From positions 45,890 through 109,889 of the forward strand of contig JALHRL010000011.1 of NCBI GenBank assembly GCA_022841465.1: a stretch of DNA of 64,000 nt, in the 5' to 3' direction. A program made the position numbers and the translations under genes. The stretch is from Bacteroidia bacterium (lineage in GTDB: Bacteria; Bacteroidota; Bacteroidia; B-17B0; Aurantibacillaceae). Below are positions 26,753 through 37,040 of the stretch, one piece after another. Each line of letters begins with the position of its first letter. Within the stretch, counting starts at the first letter, position 1. The notes under the pieces were generated by a model. It did no database searches. It worked only from the letters and a program-made list of their open reading frames with translations, and had not been told where the DNA came from.

Positions 26753-29700
26753 ATGAAAACGAAAAGCATATTTAAACTTTTTTTACTACTTCTTTTATTT
26801 AATTCAAATTTTTCAGTTGCACAAATTGATACCAGTTTTTGGTTTGCTGCACCATGGGTAACACCAGATCATGCTGCTCGTCATCCCATAAAATTTCATA
26901 TTTCAACTTTTGCTGCGCCTACTACTACAGTAAGGTTAAGACAACCCGCAGCAATTGCCCCTAACCAATATGATACCACAATTGTAATTCCAGCTAATTC
27001 GAATTTTGATTATACTTTTTGGAGAGATGCTGCTGTATCTACTACCAATCGTGCTTATGATTCGTTAGAGGTAAGACCGGCAGACGTTGTAGTACCTTAC
27101 GGACTTTACGTTTCATCTTCTTCCAATATTTCTATTGTATATGATGTTGTAACTACCGGGAACAACCCCGAAACTTTTTCCTTAAAAGGTCAAAATGGTT
27201 TAGGAACCGAATTTGTATGTCCTGCACAAACTAGATGGTTTAACCAATTTAGAGGAAACTTGGCAAATACACCACCAGGAGTTGAACAGCCCAAACAACA
27301 AATAAATATTGTTGCAAGTAGGCCCAACACTGTTGTATGGATAAGGCCAAATTGTAATATAGTTGGACACGTAGCAAATGTTACCTATAGTGTTTTACTT
27401 GCAAACGCAGGCGATGCCTATACAATGGAAAACGTAGTGCAAAACACAAATGTACCGGGTAATAATTTATCAGGATCTGTTATTACATCTAATAACCCCA
27501 TTGCTGTTACTGTAGCTGATGATTCTGTAATTACTCCGGGTGGCGGATGTAACGATTTAATTGGCGATCAAATTGTACCTGTTGATATTGTTGGTACTAA
27601 TTACATTGTAAACAAAGGCTCCATGTTTGTGGCATCTATTGAAGGAATCTATGTGGTAGGAACTGAAAATTTTACCCAAATTACAATAACAGATGCGGTT
27701 GTAACAACAACCTTAATTAATAAAGGTGAAACATTTTATTACAATATCACCCAACCGTTAACTTATGTACAAGCAACTAAAAATGTTTATTTATGGCAAG
27801 CTTCCGGAATTGGTTGTGAAGCAGGTGCTGCCATTTTACCTCCATTAAATTGTGCCGGCTCTAACCTAGTTGCGTTTTCTAGAAACACCAACCAAAATTT
27901 TAATTTAAATATTCTTTGCGAAAACGGAGCACAAAATACTTTTACCATTAATGGCTCTACTACTTTAATTCCGGGTAGTGCATTTACTGTTGTACCTGGA
28001 ACTGCGGGGCAATATGTTGGTGCACAAATTCCTTTTAATACCACGCAAATACCAATTGGTTCTTACACGGTAGGAAACAGTGCAGGTGTATTTGCCCTAG
28101 GTGTTTTTGATGGTGGACCCGGTACCGGCGGTTTATTTCATTACATGAGTTCGTTTTTAAGAAGAACTTCTGTTGTTGGTAATACCCTTAATCCGGTTTG
28201 TGTGGGTGCGGGTAATACCGTTGCTTTAACAGGTACTGTTTCCGGTGGTGCAATTACAGGTGTGTGGACAACGCCTAATGGTACTGGTTCTTTTGGTGCT
28301 TATACTTCAACACTCAATACGGTGAGTACAACTTATACCCTTTCTAACCTTGATACAACTCAATCGCAAATTAAATTTTATCTTACTTCTACCGGTAACT
28401 GTGTTCCTAAAAGAGATTCGGTAATGCTTACCATTAATCAAAGACCACAGGTTACTATTTTAAGTACACCTACTTTACAATGTAAAAACAACATCTCTCC
28501 TATTGTTTTAAATGGTTTAATTACCAATGCCATTGGCGGTATTTGGAGTGGCGGTAATGGTGGGTCATTTGGTCCTCCGGGTGTTAATACAACCTATACT
28601 CCTTCCCTTGCCGATTTAGCAGCTGGCACCATTACTCTTACGCTTACCAGCCAAGGACCTTTACAAAATTGTTTAAACTCCAGCAGGTCCTTTACCTTTG
28701 GTTTTGTTGACCCGCCTACTGTTAGTTTATTAAGCAATACCATTGCTTGTACAAACAGCCAGAGTGTTGCTTTAACAGGTACTGTTACCGGTGGTAATCT
28801 TTCGTATTTATGGAACAGTAGTGGTACGGGTATTTTTACTCCTTCTTCTAATTCTTTAAATGTTGTTTATATTTTCAGTCCAGCTGATCTTTTACAGCCT
28901 ACCATTAACTTAACATTAACGGCTATTGATAATACAGGTTTATGTGCACAGGTAAATGGAAACATGGTTATTAATATTCAACCTGAGCCTACCTTAACCG
29001 TAAGTCCTAATTTTACTATTTGTTCAAGCAATCCTATTATTAATCTTTCCGGCGCTGTTTCGGGTGGTGGGGCTACTGCCGCTACTTGGTCTACCACAAA
29101 CGGTACGGGCGCATTTTCTCCTGTGCCTCCGGCTTCGGCTAATTATAACGTAAGTCAGAATGATACCATTGTGGGACAAATTAAATTTTATGCTACTTCG
29201 CAAGGGGGCTTCTGTCCTTCGGTAAGTGATACTGTGGTGGTTGATATTATTAAGCTTCCACTTATTACTGTTAACAGTTCTACCGGGGTGTGTATGTTTA
29301 CTCCTATTCAATTAAACGGTTCGGTTAGCGGATATACAAACGCAGGGGTGTGGAGCAGTACCGGAACAGGTACTTTTTCTCCTAACAATACTTCGTTGGG
29401 TGGTTTATATTATCCTAGTCAAGGTGATGTTTCTGCCGGCTCTGTTACCATTACACTTTCAAGTGCTACGGTGGCTGGTATTTCTTGCCCGTCAAGTATA
29501 AAATCATTTGTGGCTACTTTTGTTGAATCGCCTAAGGCTGATTTTAATTTTACTACCAAGCGTTGTTTGGGAGACCCTGTTGGTTTTAATAATATTTCTA
29601 CCACAAACAATACTACCATTACTGCTGTGAATTGGAATTTTGGAAACGGATTTACTTCTATTTCTACCAATTCTGCGCAAACTACTTATACTAACTCGGG

Positions 29701-30562
29701 TGTGTTTTTGGTTACTTTTACTGTAGCAGGTACCAACTCTTTGGGTGTTACTTGTACAGATACTATTAGCAAACGTATTACCATTAACACTTTACCTATT
29801 GCTGATTTTGACGCAAGTAATACTTGTGTGGGGTTATTTGCCTCTTTCAGCAATCAATCTATTCCGGCCAACGGTAATTTTACGTGGTTCTTTGGTGCTT
29901 CCACTAACCCTAGTGTTTCTACTGTGCCTAGTCCTACTAACATTATCTTTAACATTAATGGGCCGCAGTATGTTGATTTAACCGTGCTTGCGCCTGCTAC
30001 TCAATGTACGGCAAGTATTACTAAAACGGTTTCTGTTAATCCTAAACCTAATGCTGATTTTGGTATGACTAACAATCCTACCGTTGCTCAAGAACCGGTT
30101 TACTTCTCTGATTTCTCTACACCTAACGGTAGTATTGTTACCTGGATTTGGAATTTTGGGGATGAGTCTAATGGCACAGGGCAAGCTCCTACTCACAGTT
30201 ATCAAAACGGTGGGGTATACGATGTTATTTTAACCGTATACGATGACATGGGTTGTATGGATTCTGTACTAAGAAGAATTGAAGTGAATTTAATTCCGCA
30301 AGTACCTTCAGGCTTTACGCCTAACGGGGATAATGCTAACGACAAACTTTTTGTAAAAGGTGGACCATTTAATAAAATGTTATTCCGCGTTTACAACAAT
30401 TGGGGGGAGTTAGTTTTTGAAACTACTGATCAATCTAACGGATGGGATGGTACAAAAGATGGGAAAGATTTACCTATTGGCGTATATGTATGGACCCTCG
30501 AAGTGGATCTTTACAACAACCGTACCGTTAAGAAAAATGGTGATGTTACTTTAATGAGATAA
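26753..30562 (+). CDS. T9SS-secreted adhesin-like protein 3 (PKD repeats, type B sorting domain)
   Basis: 1269 aa. Signal peptide (FLLLLLFNSNFSVAQ), IDTSFWFAAPWVTPDH and an IgGFc-binding-like region that resembles but clearly differs from adhesin 2 (for example HAARHPIKFHISTF against HWHRDAIRMHISTF). From about residue 458 onward it is identical to adhesin 2, including PKD domains and the type B sorting domain. It is the last gene of the operon, 21 nt after the OmpA gene; the convergent sigma factor gene stops 7 nt beyond it. No hairpin terminator is evident between them. Confidence 0.9.
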   Translation: MKTKSIFKLFLLLLLFNSNFSVAQIDTSFWFAAPWVTPDHAARHPIKFHISTFAAPTTTVRLRQPAAIAPNQYDTTIVIPANSNFDYTFWRDAAVSTTNRAYDSLEVRPADVVVPYGLYVSSSSNISIVYDVVTTGNNPETFSLKGQNGLGTEFVCPAQTRWFNQFRGNLANTPPGVEQPKQQINIVASRPNTVVWIRPNCNIVGHVANVTYSVLLANAGDAYTMENVVQNTNVPGNNLSGSVITSNNPIAVTVADDSVITPGGGCNDLIGDQIVPVDIVGTNYIVNKGSMFVASIEGIYVVGTENFTQITITDAVVTTTLINKGETFYYNITQPLTYVQATKNVYLWQASGIGCEAGAAILPPLNCAGSNLVAFSRNTNQNFNLNILCENGAQNTFTINGSTTLIPGSAFTVVPGTAGQYVGAQIPFNTTQIPIGSYTVGNSAGVFALGVFDGGPGTGGLFHYMSSFLRRTSVVGNTLNPVCVGAGNTVALTGTVSGGAITGVWTTPNGTGSFGAYTSTLNTVSTTYTLSNLDTTQSQIKFYLTSTGNCVPKRDSVMLTINQRPQVTILSTPTLQCKNNISPIVLNGLITNAIGGIWSGGNGGSFGPPGVNTTYTPSLADLAAGTITLTLTSQGPLQNCLNSSRSFTFGFVDPPTVSLLSNTIACTNSQSVALTGTVTGGNLSYLWNSSGTGIFTPSSNSLNVVYIFSPADLLQPTINLTLTAIDNTGLCAQVNGNMVINIQPEPTLTVSPNFTICSSNPIINLSGAVSGGGATAATWSTTNGTGAFSPVPPASANYNVSQNDTIVGQIKFYATSQGGFCPSVSDTVVVDIIKLPLITVNSSTGVCMFTPIQLNGSVSGYTNAGVWSSTGTGTFSPNNTSLGGLYYPSQGDVSAGSVTITLSSATVAGISCPSSIKSFVATFVESPKADFNFTTKRCLGDPVGFNNISTTNNTTITAVNWNFGNGFTSISTNSAQTTYTNSGVFLVTFTVAGTNSLGVTCTDTISKRITINTLPIADFDASNTCVGLFASFSNQSIPANGNFTWFFGASTNPSVSTVPSPTNIIFNINGPQYVDLTVLAPATQCTASITKTVSVNPKPNADFGMTNNPTVAQEPVYFSDFSTPNGSIVTWIWNFGDESNGTGQAPTHSYQNGGVYDVILTVYDDMGCMDSVLRRIEVNLIPQVPSGFTPNGDNANDKLFVKGGPFNKMLFRVYNNWGELVFETTDQSNGWDGTKDGKDLPIGVYVWTLEVDLYNNRTVKKNGDVTLMR

Positions 30563-30570
30563 AAAATTAT
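28124..30570 (+). repeat. 2,447-bp direct repeat, copy B
   Basis: Second copy of the segment at 21180-23626. It ends exactly at the first base of the sigma factor stop codon (minus strand). Even the antisense reading frames match between copies, so silent differences are absent or very rare. Confidence 0.95.
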
Positions 30571-31169
30571 TAAAGCGCAACTTCTACGTTTTTCTCTTCT
30601 ATCATTTTCTTTAAGTTTAATAAAGCGTAACGCATCCTTCCTAAAGAAGTATTAATAGAAACTTTAGTTACATCTGCAATTTCTTTAAAACTCATATCGT
30701 AATACATGCGCATTATTACAACCTCACGTTGATCTGCAGGAAGCAATTGCACTAAGTTTCTAATGTTGGTTTTACGTTTTAAATAATCGTCTTTAGTATT
30801 AAACGCATCATCTCCATTGGCAACTTTATCAAGCGGATGAATTTCTTCGCCTTCTTCATTAAAATAAACGGGCGCCGGAGGCATTTTTTTAATGCGGCGG
30901 TAATGATCAATAATTAAATTTCGCGCAATGCGATAAATCCATGGTAAAAATTTCCCTTCTTCAGAGTACTGACCTTTTTTTAATGTTTGAATTGCCTTAA
31001 AAAAAGTATCCTGAAAAATATCTTCTGCTAAAGCTTTATCTTTTACAATAACAATAATGCTCGAAAATAATTTAGCTTTGTGTCTGTGAAGAAGAATTTC
31101 TAACCCTTTTTCGTTACCACCTAGATATAACTCAACTAATTGGTTATCTGTTAACAAATGAATAGACAT
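30570..31169 (-). CDS. ECF-type RNA polymerase sigma factor
   Basis: 199 aa. Sigma-70 region 2 is seen at residues ~25-95 (HRHKAKLFSSIIVIVKDKALAEDIFQDTFFKAI...FLPWIYRIARNLIIDHYRR) and region 4 at ~140-190 (LPADQREVVIMRMYYDMSFKEIADVTKVSINTSLGRMRYAL). No anti-sigma gene is adjacent. A complete Bacteroidota promoter lies upstream (31246-31276), giving a leader of about 70 nt. Its stop codon sits at the very edge of repeat copy B. Confidence 0.93.
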   Translation of the reverse strand: MSIHLLTDNQLVELYLGGNEKGLEILLHRHKAKLFSSIIVIVKDKALAEDIFQDTFFKAIQTLKKGQYSEEGKFLPWIYRIARNLIIDHYRRIKKMPPAPVYFNEEGEEIHPLDKVANGDDAFNTKDDYLKRKTNIRNLVQLLPADQREVVIMRMYYDMSFKEIADVTKVSINTSLGRMRYALLNLKKMIEEKNVEVAL

Positions 31170-31245
31170 GTTTACTTGCGTTTTTAAAAGTTCTGTTTGC
31201 TAGTAAAAGTCTATTCTATGGGCAAAAATTTTTAGGTTTATTGAA

Positions 31246-31276
31246 CAAATATAGGCTAATTTTGTAAATGTCCAAA
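31246..31276 (-). promoter_or_regulatory. Promoter of the ECF sigma factor gene
   Basis: On the minus strand TTTG (31276-31273), a 19-nt spacer, then TATATTTG (31253-31246): a perfect match to the Bacteroidota housekeeping consensus TTTG-N19-TAnnTTTG. Confidence 0.75.
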
Positions 31277-31363
31277 AAGGGATGCTGTTAAATGACTTCC
31301 TTATTGAGTGGAATATCAATTATATTGAGTTAAAATAGCTTATTGAAGGGTGAAATTGTTAAA

Positions 31364-34186
31364 ATGCAGGTAAAAGAAGATTTATTAAAAGTTAGTTCTA
31401 AAGAGAACATTATTATAAAAGGGGCTAGGCTTCACAACCTAAAAAATATTGACCTTGTTATTCCTCGCAATAAATTGGTAGTAATAACAGGGCTGTCCGG
31501 CTCAGGAAAATCCACACTTGCTTTTGACACTTTATATGCAGAAGGGCAAAGAAGATATGTAGAAAGTTTATCAGCCTACGCTCGCCAGTTTTTAGGAAGA
31601 TTGGAAAAGCCACAGGTAGATTATATAAAAGGAATTTCGCCCGCAATTGCAATTGAACAAAAAGTAGTTTCAAGAAATCCAAGATCTACAGTTGGTACCG
31701 TAACAGAAATTTACGATTATTTAAAATTACTTTTTGCCAGAATTGGTAAAACCTATAGTCCGGTTAGCGGTAAAATAATTAAGCGCCATAAAGTAAGTGA
31801 TGTAGTTGATTTTGTTTTGCAACAAGCAGATGAAACTTTAATAATGATAACCGTAAAGTTAAAGGAAGAAAAAAATATTTCGTTAACAAAGCAATTAGAT
31901 TTACTGAATCAGCAGGGCTTCTCTAGAGTTATTATTGATGATGAAATAATAAAAATTAATGAAGTAGATTTAAAAAAAATAAAGAAAAGTAAAAATGTTT
32001 TGCTTTTAATTGACAGGATAGTAGTAAATAAATCTGACGAAGAATTAGAAAACAGAATTGCCGATAGTGTTCAAACTGCATTTAATGAAGGTAATGGTGA
32101 AGCAGATATAATTATAGAAAATAAAAACGGTAAAAAAACAACAGAGCATTTTAGTAGTTTGTTTGAAGCCGACGGAATAAAATTTGAAGAGCCCAGCGTA
32201 AATTTTTTCTCCTTTAATAACCCTATAGGCGCCTGCAAAACTTGCGAAGGTTTTGGAAGTATTATTGGAATTGACCCCGACTTGGTTTTGCCCAACAAAA
32301 GTGCGAGCGTTTATGATGGTGCAGTTGCTTGCTGGAGTGGAGAAACAATGAGTTGGTACAACAAGCAACTTTTAAAAAACGCGCATAAATTTAATTTTCC
32401 GGTGCATAAACCTATTGCCGAGTTAAATAAAAAACAATACGAAACGCTTTGGAATGGGAATGAATATTTTGAAGGGATAAATGCTTTCTTTAAAATGTTG
32501 GAAAAAGAAAGTTACAAAATTCAATACCGCGTTATGCTGGCTCGATACAGAGGTAAAACAACTTGCCCCGATTGTGAAGGCACAAGATTAAGAAAAGATG
32601 CAAATTATGTGAAGGTAGGAGATAAATGCATCAGAGAAATAATTTTAATGCCGGTTTGGGAAGCCAAAGAATTTTTTGACAGTTTAAAATTAAACGAACA
32701 CGATTTACAAATTTCGAAACGAATTTTAATTGAAATAAAAAACAGACTACAATATTTATCGGATGTGGGTTTAAATTATTTATCGTTAAACAGAGTAGCC
32801 AATACTTTAAGTGGTGGAGAAAGCCAACGTATTAATTTAGCAACACAATTAGGCAGCAGCTTAGTAGGTAGTTTGTATATTTTAGACGAGCCAAGTATAG
32901 GCTTGCACTCCCGAGATACAGAACGTTTGATAAAAGTACTTCGCGAATTACAAAAACAAGGCAACACCGTAATTGTGGTAGAACACGATGAAGAAATTAT
33001 GCGCGCGGCAGATGTTATTATTGATATTGGTCCTGAAGCTGGTAGCAAAGGTGGGAATCTGGTTTTTAAAGGAGAGCATAAAGATTTAGTAAAGAGTACC
33101 GAAAGTTACACTGCGAAATATTTAACCGGAAAATTAAAAATTGAAGTTCCAAAAGCAAGAAGAAAATTTAAAGAATTTATTGAGGTTAAAAATATTTCTT
33201 ACAATAATTTAAAAAACATTTCGGTTAAATTTCCATTAAACACTTTGTGCTGCGTAACAGGTGTTAGCGGATCAGGAAAATCTACCTTAGTAAAAAAAGC
33301 ATTAGTGCCTTTTTTACAAAAATACTTAGATGGTTATTTTGAAAATGTAGATTACTCGGCATTGTTGAGTGGAAGTTTAAAAAACATTAAGCAGGTAGAG
33401 TTTGTAGACCAAAACCCAATTGGAAAATCATCGAGAAGTAATCCGGCAACCTATACAAAAGCATACGACGAAATAAGAACTTTATACAGCGAACAGGGCT
33501 TGGCAAAAATGCGCGGATATAAATCGGGTCATTTTAGTTTTAATGTTGAAGGTGGAAGATGCGAACTTTGCCAGGGTGAAGGAATTATAACTGTAGAAAT
33601 GCAGTTTATGGCTGATATTGAATTGCCTTGTGAAAGTTGTAAAGGAAAAAGATTTAAAGCAGATACTTTAGAAATTTTATACAGAGGTAAATCCATTTCC
33701 AATATTTTAGAATTAACGGTTGATGAAGCAATAGAATTTTTTAAAGGTGATGATAAAAATAAATCAGCAATAAAAATTGCTGAAAAATTAAAATCGCTGC
33801 AAGATGTTGGTTTAGGTTATGTGCATTTAGGACAAAGCAGTAATACCTTAAGCGGAGGTGAAGCACAGCGAATAAAGCTGGCTACCTTTTTGTCTTTAGC
33901 CTCTAACAGCAATCCTGTTTTATTTGTGTTTGATGAACCAACAACCGGTTTGCATTTTCACGACATAAGTAAATTACTAAAATCGTTTGAAGCCTTAATT
34001 AACAAAGGCCATTCAATTGTTGTTATTGAACACAATTTAGAAGTTATAAAATGTGCCGATTGGGTAATTGATATGGGACCCGAAAGCGGAGATGGTGGAG
34101 GTACTGTTGTATTTGAGGGCACGCCCGAAAACTTAGCTCAACATAAAAAAAGCATTACCGGAAAGTATTTAAAGGAAAAGCTGTAG
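31364..34186 (+). CDS. uvrA: Excinuclease ABC subunit A
   Basis: 940 aa from ATG 31364 (an in-frame TTG at 31343 is less likely). DNA damage sensor of nucleotide excision repair; loads UvrB. Two ABC ATPase halves are present: Walker [15 protein letters not shown] (N-half) and [14 protein letters not shown] (C-half), signature sequences [10 protein letters not shown] and [10 protein letters not shown], Walker [12 protein letters not shown] and [11 protein letters not shown]. Zinc-binding CxxC pairs occur at [17 protein letters not shown] and [16 protein letters not shown]. Length is normal. It is a single gene, divergent from the sigma factor. Many Bacteroidota carry a second uvrA, so this may be one of two. 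Confidence 0.96.
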   Translation: MQVKEDLLKVSSKENIIIKGARLHNLKNIDLVIPRNKLVVITGLSGSGKSTLAFDTLYAEGQRRYVESLSAYARQFLGRLEKPQVDYIKGISPAIAIEQKVVSRNPRSTVGTVTEIYDYLKLLFARIGKTYSPVSGKIIKRHKVSDVVDFVLQQADETLIMITVKLKEEKNISLTKQLDLLNQQGFSRVIIDDEIIKINEVDLKKIKKSKNVLLLIDRIVVNKSDEELENRIADSVQTAFNEGNGEADIIIENKNGKKTTEHFSSLFEADGIKFEEPSVNFFSFNNPIGACKTCEGFGSIIGIDPDLVLPNKSASVYDGAVACWSGETMSWYNKQLLKNAHKFNFPVHKPIAELNKKQYETLWNGNEYFEGINAFFKMLEKESYKIQYRVMLARYRGKTTCPDCEGTRLRKDANYVKVGDKCIREIILMPVWEAKEFFDSLKLNEHDLQISKRILIEIKNRLQYLSDVGLNYLSLNRVANTLSGGESQRINLATQLGSSLVGSLYILDEPSIGLHSRDTERLIKVLRELQKQGNTVIVVEHDEEIMRAADVIIDIGPEAGSKGGNLVFKGEHKDLVKSTESYTAKYLTGKLKIEVPKARRKFKEFIEVKNISYNNLKNISVKFPLNTLCCVTGVSGSGKSTLVKKALVPFLQKYLDGYFENVDYSALLSGSLKNIKQVEFVDQNPIGKSSRSNPATYTKAYDEIRTLYSEQGLAKMRGYKSGHFSFNVEGGRCELCQGEGIITVEMQFMADIELPCESCKGKRFKADTLEILYRGKSISNILELTVDEAIEFFKGDDKNKSAIKIAEKLKSLQDVGLGYVHLGQSSNTLSGGEAQRIKLATFLSLASNSNPVLFVFDEPTTGLHFHDISKLLKSFEALINKGHSIVVIEHNLEVIKCADWVIDMGPESGDGGGTVVFEGTPENLAQHKKSITGKYLKEKL

Positions 34187-34200
34187 TTTTATAACCTTGC

Positions 34201-34941
34201 CTAAGAAGTATATGTGTTATTCATAGCAAGTGTTAATAGAAAAAAACTTTCCGTCAACGCTTTTACACTATGAAAAATGTTTTCTTGCAATGCTACTATT
34301 TGTCCTGCTTCTATATGAATACTTTGTTTTTCCGTAGCGAATTCTACCTTCCCTTGAATTACCTGAACACTAATTACTCCATTTGCTTTATGAGATTTTA
34401 GTTCTGCATTTTGGTGTAGTCCAATTAGTACAATTCTCATGGTTTCCGATTTGAAAAGTGTAACTGAATTTCGATCGCTGTCTTCCCAAGTTGATTCGCT
34501 TTTTATTTGCTTAATAACCTCATTCAAATTCATTTCTACTAAAGGCGCATTTAAAATGCGTTCTCCTTCCGGCCGTTGTGGCGTAGCATTATTTAATTTG
34601 TATTGCTTTTTATTGTATCCATGATAAATATTCAATTTTTCTATCAGTTTTGCAGAAGTTTCGTCTGATGAAATACCATAGCCATTTACCAAAGTTCCTT
34701 TCACGTCAAATTTTGAAGATGAAATTGCATAAAGTATTGACTGATATTCAGGATCTGAGTCGCCCTCAAAACGATAGACATGGTCAATTTGAAAATCGTC
34801 TGGTGATAATGTAATATTTGCTTTATGACATACAATACACTTGTCCTTTATGTTAAAGTCGTGAGTGTACCCTAATTTTACAAGTGCATTAATGGTTTCC
34901 GACAATGTTCCAAAACTTTCGTTTAAATTTTTTTCATTCAT
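34201..34941 (-). CDS. Two-domain protein: small Bacteroidota 'PRPP synthetase'-named domain plus cupin
   Basis: 246 aa. Residues ~10-108 match a short Bacteroidota family (LGYTHDFNIKDKCIVCHKANITLSPDDFQIDHVYRFEG, YAISSSKFDVKGTLVNGYG) that databases often call phosphoribosylpyrophosphate synthetase although it lacks PRPP synthetase motifs. Residues ~150-246 form a cupin (LIGLHQNAELKSHKANGVISVQVIQGKVEFATE, IEAGQIVALQENIFHSVKA). The family is normally stand-alone, so this is a fusion. Function is unknown. Confidence 0.72.
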   Translation of the reverse strand: MNEKNLNESFGTLSETINALVKLGYTHDFNIKDKCIVCHKANITLSPDDFQIDHVYRFEGDSDPEYQSILYAISSSKFDVKGTLVNGYGISSDETSAKLIEKLNIYHGYNKKQYKLNNATPQRPEGERILNAPLVEMNLNEVIKQIKSESTWEDSDRNSVTLFKSETMRIVLIGLHQNAELKSHKANGVISVQVIQGKVEFATEKQSIHIEAGQIVALQENIFHSVKALTESFFLLTLAMNNTYTS

Positions 34942-35007
34942 ATTTCAAAGGTAGTCATAATTAATCATGATGCACGTTAATGTATTGTTGGTTAGAATTG
35001 CAGTTAA

Positions 35008-35838
35008 CTATTTAGTATAAGTTACAGTGACATTAAAGGCACCGCCCCCTCCCCGTACCTTTTTCCACTTTTTAAATGCCGATTCACGCACATATGATGG
35101 TTCAGTAATTTCGCCGGCAAAGCAAAAATCTTCAATGCTCACCTTTTCCATTAAGCATTCTATACTCACATAAAATTCACCATAAACTCCAACAGAATAC
35201 TCGGTTAAATCAATGGTTTTTTCGCCTACTGAATTTGCTGTTGTGAAAATAATTGACTTCTTTAATACATTTCTTGTTGGATAAAACTTATTGGCAGAAT
35301 AAACATTTAGTCTGAATTTTAAACTGTCTTTTAAATTGTTTTTAATAATAAAAAAATTAAAATCCTTCAGCTTCACAAATCTTCCTTCTTTATTTGTAAA
35401 ACGTATGGCTGTTTCAACCCCCTTCCAATTGTTTTCAAAATCTATAAATCCTGAACAGTTTCTTTTATCGTATTTTGTAACGCCCAATTTAGTAGTATAA
35501 ATTTTTTTTGATTGAATTTCTACTTCAGTTAATTCAAATACATTTTGTTTTAGTTCAATAACATAATTCTTATCTTTTATAAATTCATTTATTGAAATTA
35601 AAGTATCAAAATATCCAATAGCATAAACTTTTACTGAATCGTTTATTATGGTCTTTTTTAATGTTAAATTAAAATTACCCTGCTCATCGGTTAATAATGC
35701 AGATTGTTGCTTAACACTTCCTACGGAAGCAAAAGGTATAGGTTCTTTTGAAAGAGCATCTAAAACTTTTCCCTTAATTGTAATTTGAGATTGTAGATGA
35801 AATACAAAAAACAATAATGCAAATAGAATTCCTTTCAT
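35008..35838 (-). CDS. Periplasmic/surface protein with CarboxypepD_reg-like N-domain
   Basis: 276 aa. Signal peptide (LFALLFFVFHLQSQ), then a CarboxypepD_reg-like domain (TIKGKVLDALSKEPIPFASVGSVKQQSALLTDEQGNFNL), as in the N-terminus of TonB-dependent receptors, followed by a beta-rich region with no recognised family. The ATG overlaps the aroA stop by one base, so it is the distal member of the trp-aro transcript, but its sequence offers no link to aromatic amino acid synthesis. Confidence 0.7.
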   Translation of the reverse strand: MKGILFALLFFVFHLQSQITIKGKVLDALSKEPIPFASVGSVKQQSALLTDEQGNFNLTLKKTIINDSVKVYAIGYFDTLISINEFIKDKNYVIELKQNVFELTEVEIQSKKIYTTKLGVTKYDKRNCSGFIDFENNWKGVETAIRFTNKEGRFVKLKDFNFFIIKNNLKDSLKFRLNVYSANKFYPTRNVLKKSIIFTTANSVGEKTIDLTEYSVGVYGEFYVSIECLMEKVSIEDFCFAGEITEPSYVRESAFKKWKKVRGGGGAFNVTVTYTK

Positions 35839-37040
35839 TACATCAACAATTTATTAAACTGATTCCAAAATTCAGGAAAAGATTTTGAAACTACATCTTT
35901 ATTTTCAATGGTAATATTGTTACCGATTAAAAGTAATGGCGCAAAACTCATAGCCATACGATGGTCGTTATAAGTATTAATTGTTACAGAGGCCGTTAAA
36001 TTAATTTCTTTTGGGGCTTTCATTTTTAAAAAATCGTGGCCAGCAATTACATTTGCGCCTAACTTTTCCAATTCGATTTTAAGTGCTTCTATTCTGTTTG
36101 TTTCCTTTATTTTTAAAGTTTGTAGGCCGGATAAATCAGCATCAATGCCTAATGCCAAACAAGTTACAGCAACGGTTTGCGCTAAATCAGGGCAATTAAT
36201 AAAGTTATAGCTAAACTTATTCTCAATTTTTTTTCCGCCTGTTAGTTTTATTTGTTTGTCTAAAAATTCAGTTTTTACACCTAGTTTAGCGTAAATGTTC
36301 GCAACAATTGAATCGGGTTGTATACTACTATTAAGTAAGCCACTTAAAACAACTGTTTTTTTATTTAAAGCAATAGCACTATAAAAATATCCGGCACCAC
36401 TCCAATCACTTTCATTATAAAAAGAAGAATCGGTAAAGTTATAAAGCCCCGGCATTACTTGTATCTGATTTCCGTTCCATTTATAGTTAATCCCAAGTTT
36501 TTTCATTAACTCAAGAGTTAACAAAATATACGATTTAGAAACTGTTTCCCCTTCCAAAGTAAGTTTTAAACCATTGGAGAAGCCGGGAGCAATCAACAAA
36601 ATTGCAGAAACAAACTGTGAACTGGTTGTACTGTTCATGGAAAGTTCATTCACCTCGAATTTTTTACCAGTTATTTTTATTGGTGGGAATCCTTCTTCTT
36701 CTAAATAACTGATATCTGCACCCATTGAATTAAGACCATCCACCAAATCTTTAATAGGCCTTTTTTTCATTCGCTCATTACCGGTTAATATAAATTCTTT
36801 TCCGGCCAAAGTACTTAAGTATGCACATAAAAACCGCATACAGGTTCCAGCCATACCAATATCAATGGTAGTATTTCCTTTTTGTAAACTTAACAACGAT
36901 TCTTGCAAAACACTTGTATCATCGCTATCAGAAAGATTTTCTATCTTAAAATTAAGATGAGCAATTTCTTTAATAAGCAATAAACGATTGCTGATGCTTT
37001 TTGAACCTGGTAAAACTACGGATATGTTCTTATTTTCCAA
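35838..37040 (-). CDS. aroA: 3-phosphoshikimate 1-carboxyvinyltransferase (EPSP synthase)
   Basis: 400 aa. Converts shikimate-3-phosphate and PEP to EPSP, the penultimate step to chorismate. Visible motifs: LPGSKSISNRLLLIKEIA (substrate-binding N-terminus), a GMAGTCMRFLCAYLSTLAG segment, GNERMKKRPIKDLVDGLNSMGADI, an NSTTSSQFVSAILLIAP motif and the C-terminal NDHRMAMSFAPL. The length is slightly below the usual ~430 but all core motifs are present. It overlaps aroB by 11 nt, showing translational coupling. Confidence 0.95.
   Translation of the reverse strand: MENKNISVVLPGSKSISNRLLLIKEIAHLNFKIENLSDSDDTSVLQESLLSLQKGNTTIDIGMAGTCMRFLCAYLSTLAGKEFILTGNERMKKRPIKDLVDGLNSMGADISYLEEEGFPPIKITGKKFEVNELSMNSTTSSQFVSAILLIAPGFSNGLKLTLEGETVSKSYILLTLELMKKLGINYKWNGNQIQVMPGLYNFTDSSFYNESDWSGAGYFYSAIALNKKTVVLSGLLNSSIQPDSIVANIYAKLGVKTEFLDKQIKLTGGKKIENKFSYNFINCPDLAQTVAVTCLALGIDADLSGLQTLKIKETNRIEALKIELEKLGANVIAGHDFLKMKAPKEINLTASVTINTYNDHRMAMSFAPLLLIGNNITIENKDVVSKSFPEFWNQFNKLLM

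Noticed and set aside
22080..30205. Antisense and alternate-frame ORFs duplicated in both adhesin copies
   Set aside because: They are shadows that exist twice only because the underlying DNA is duplicated.
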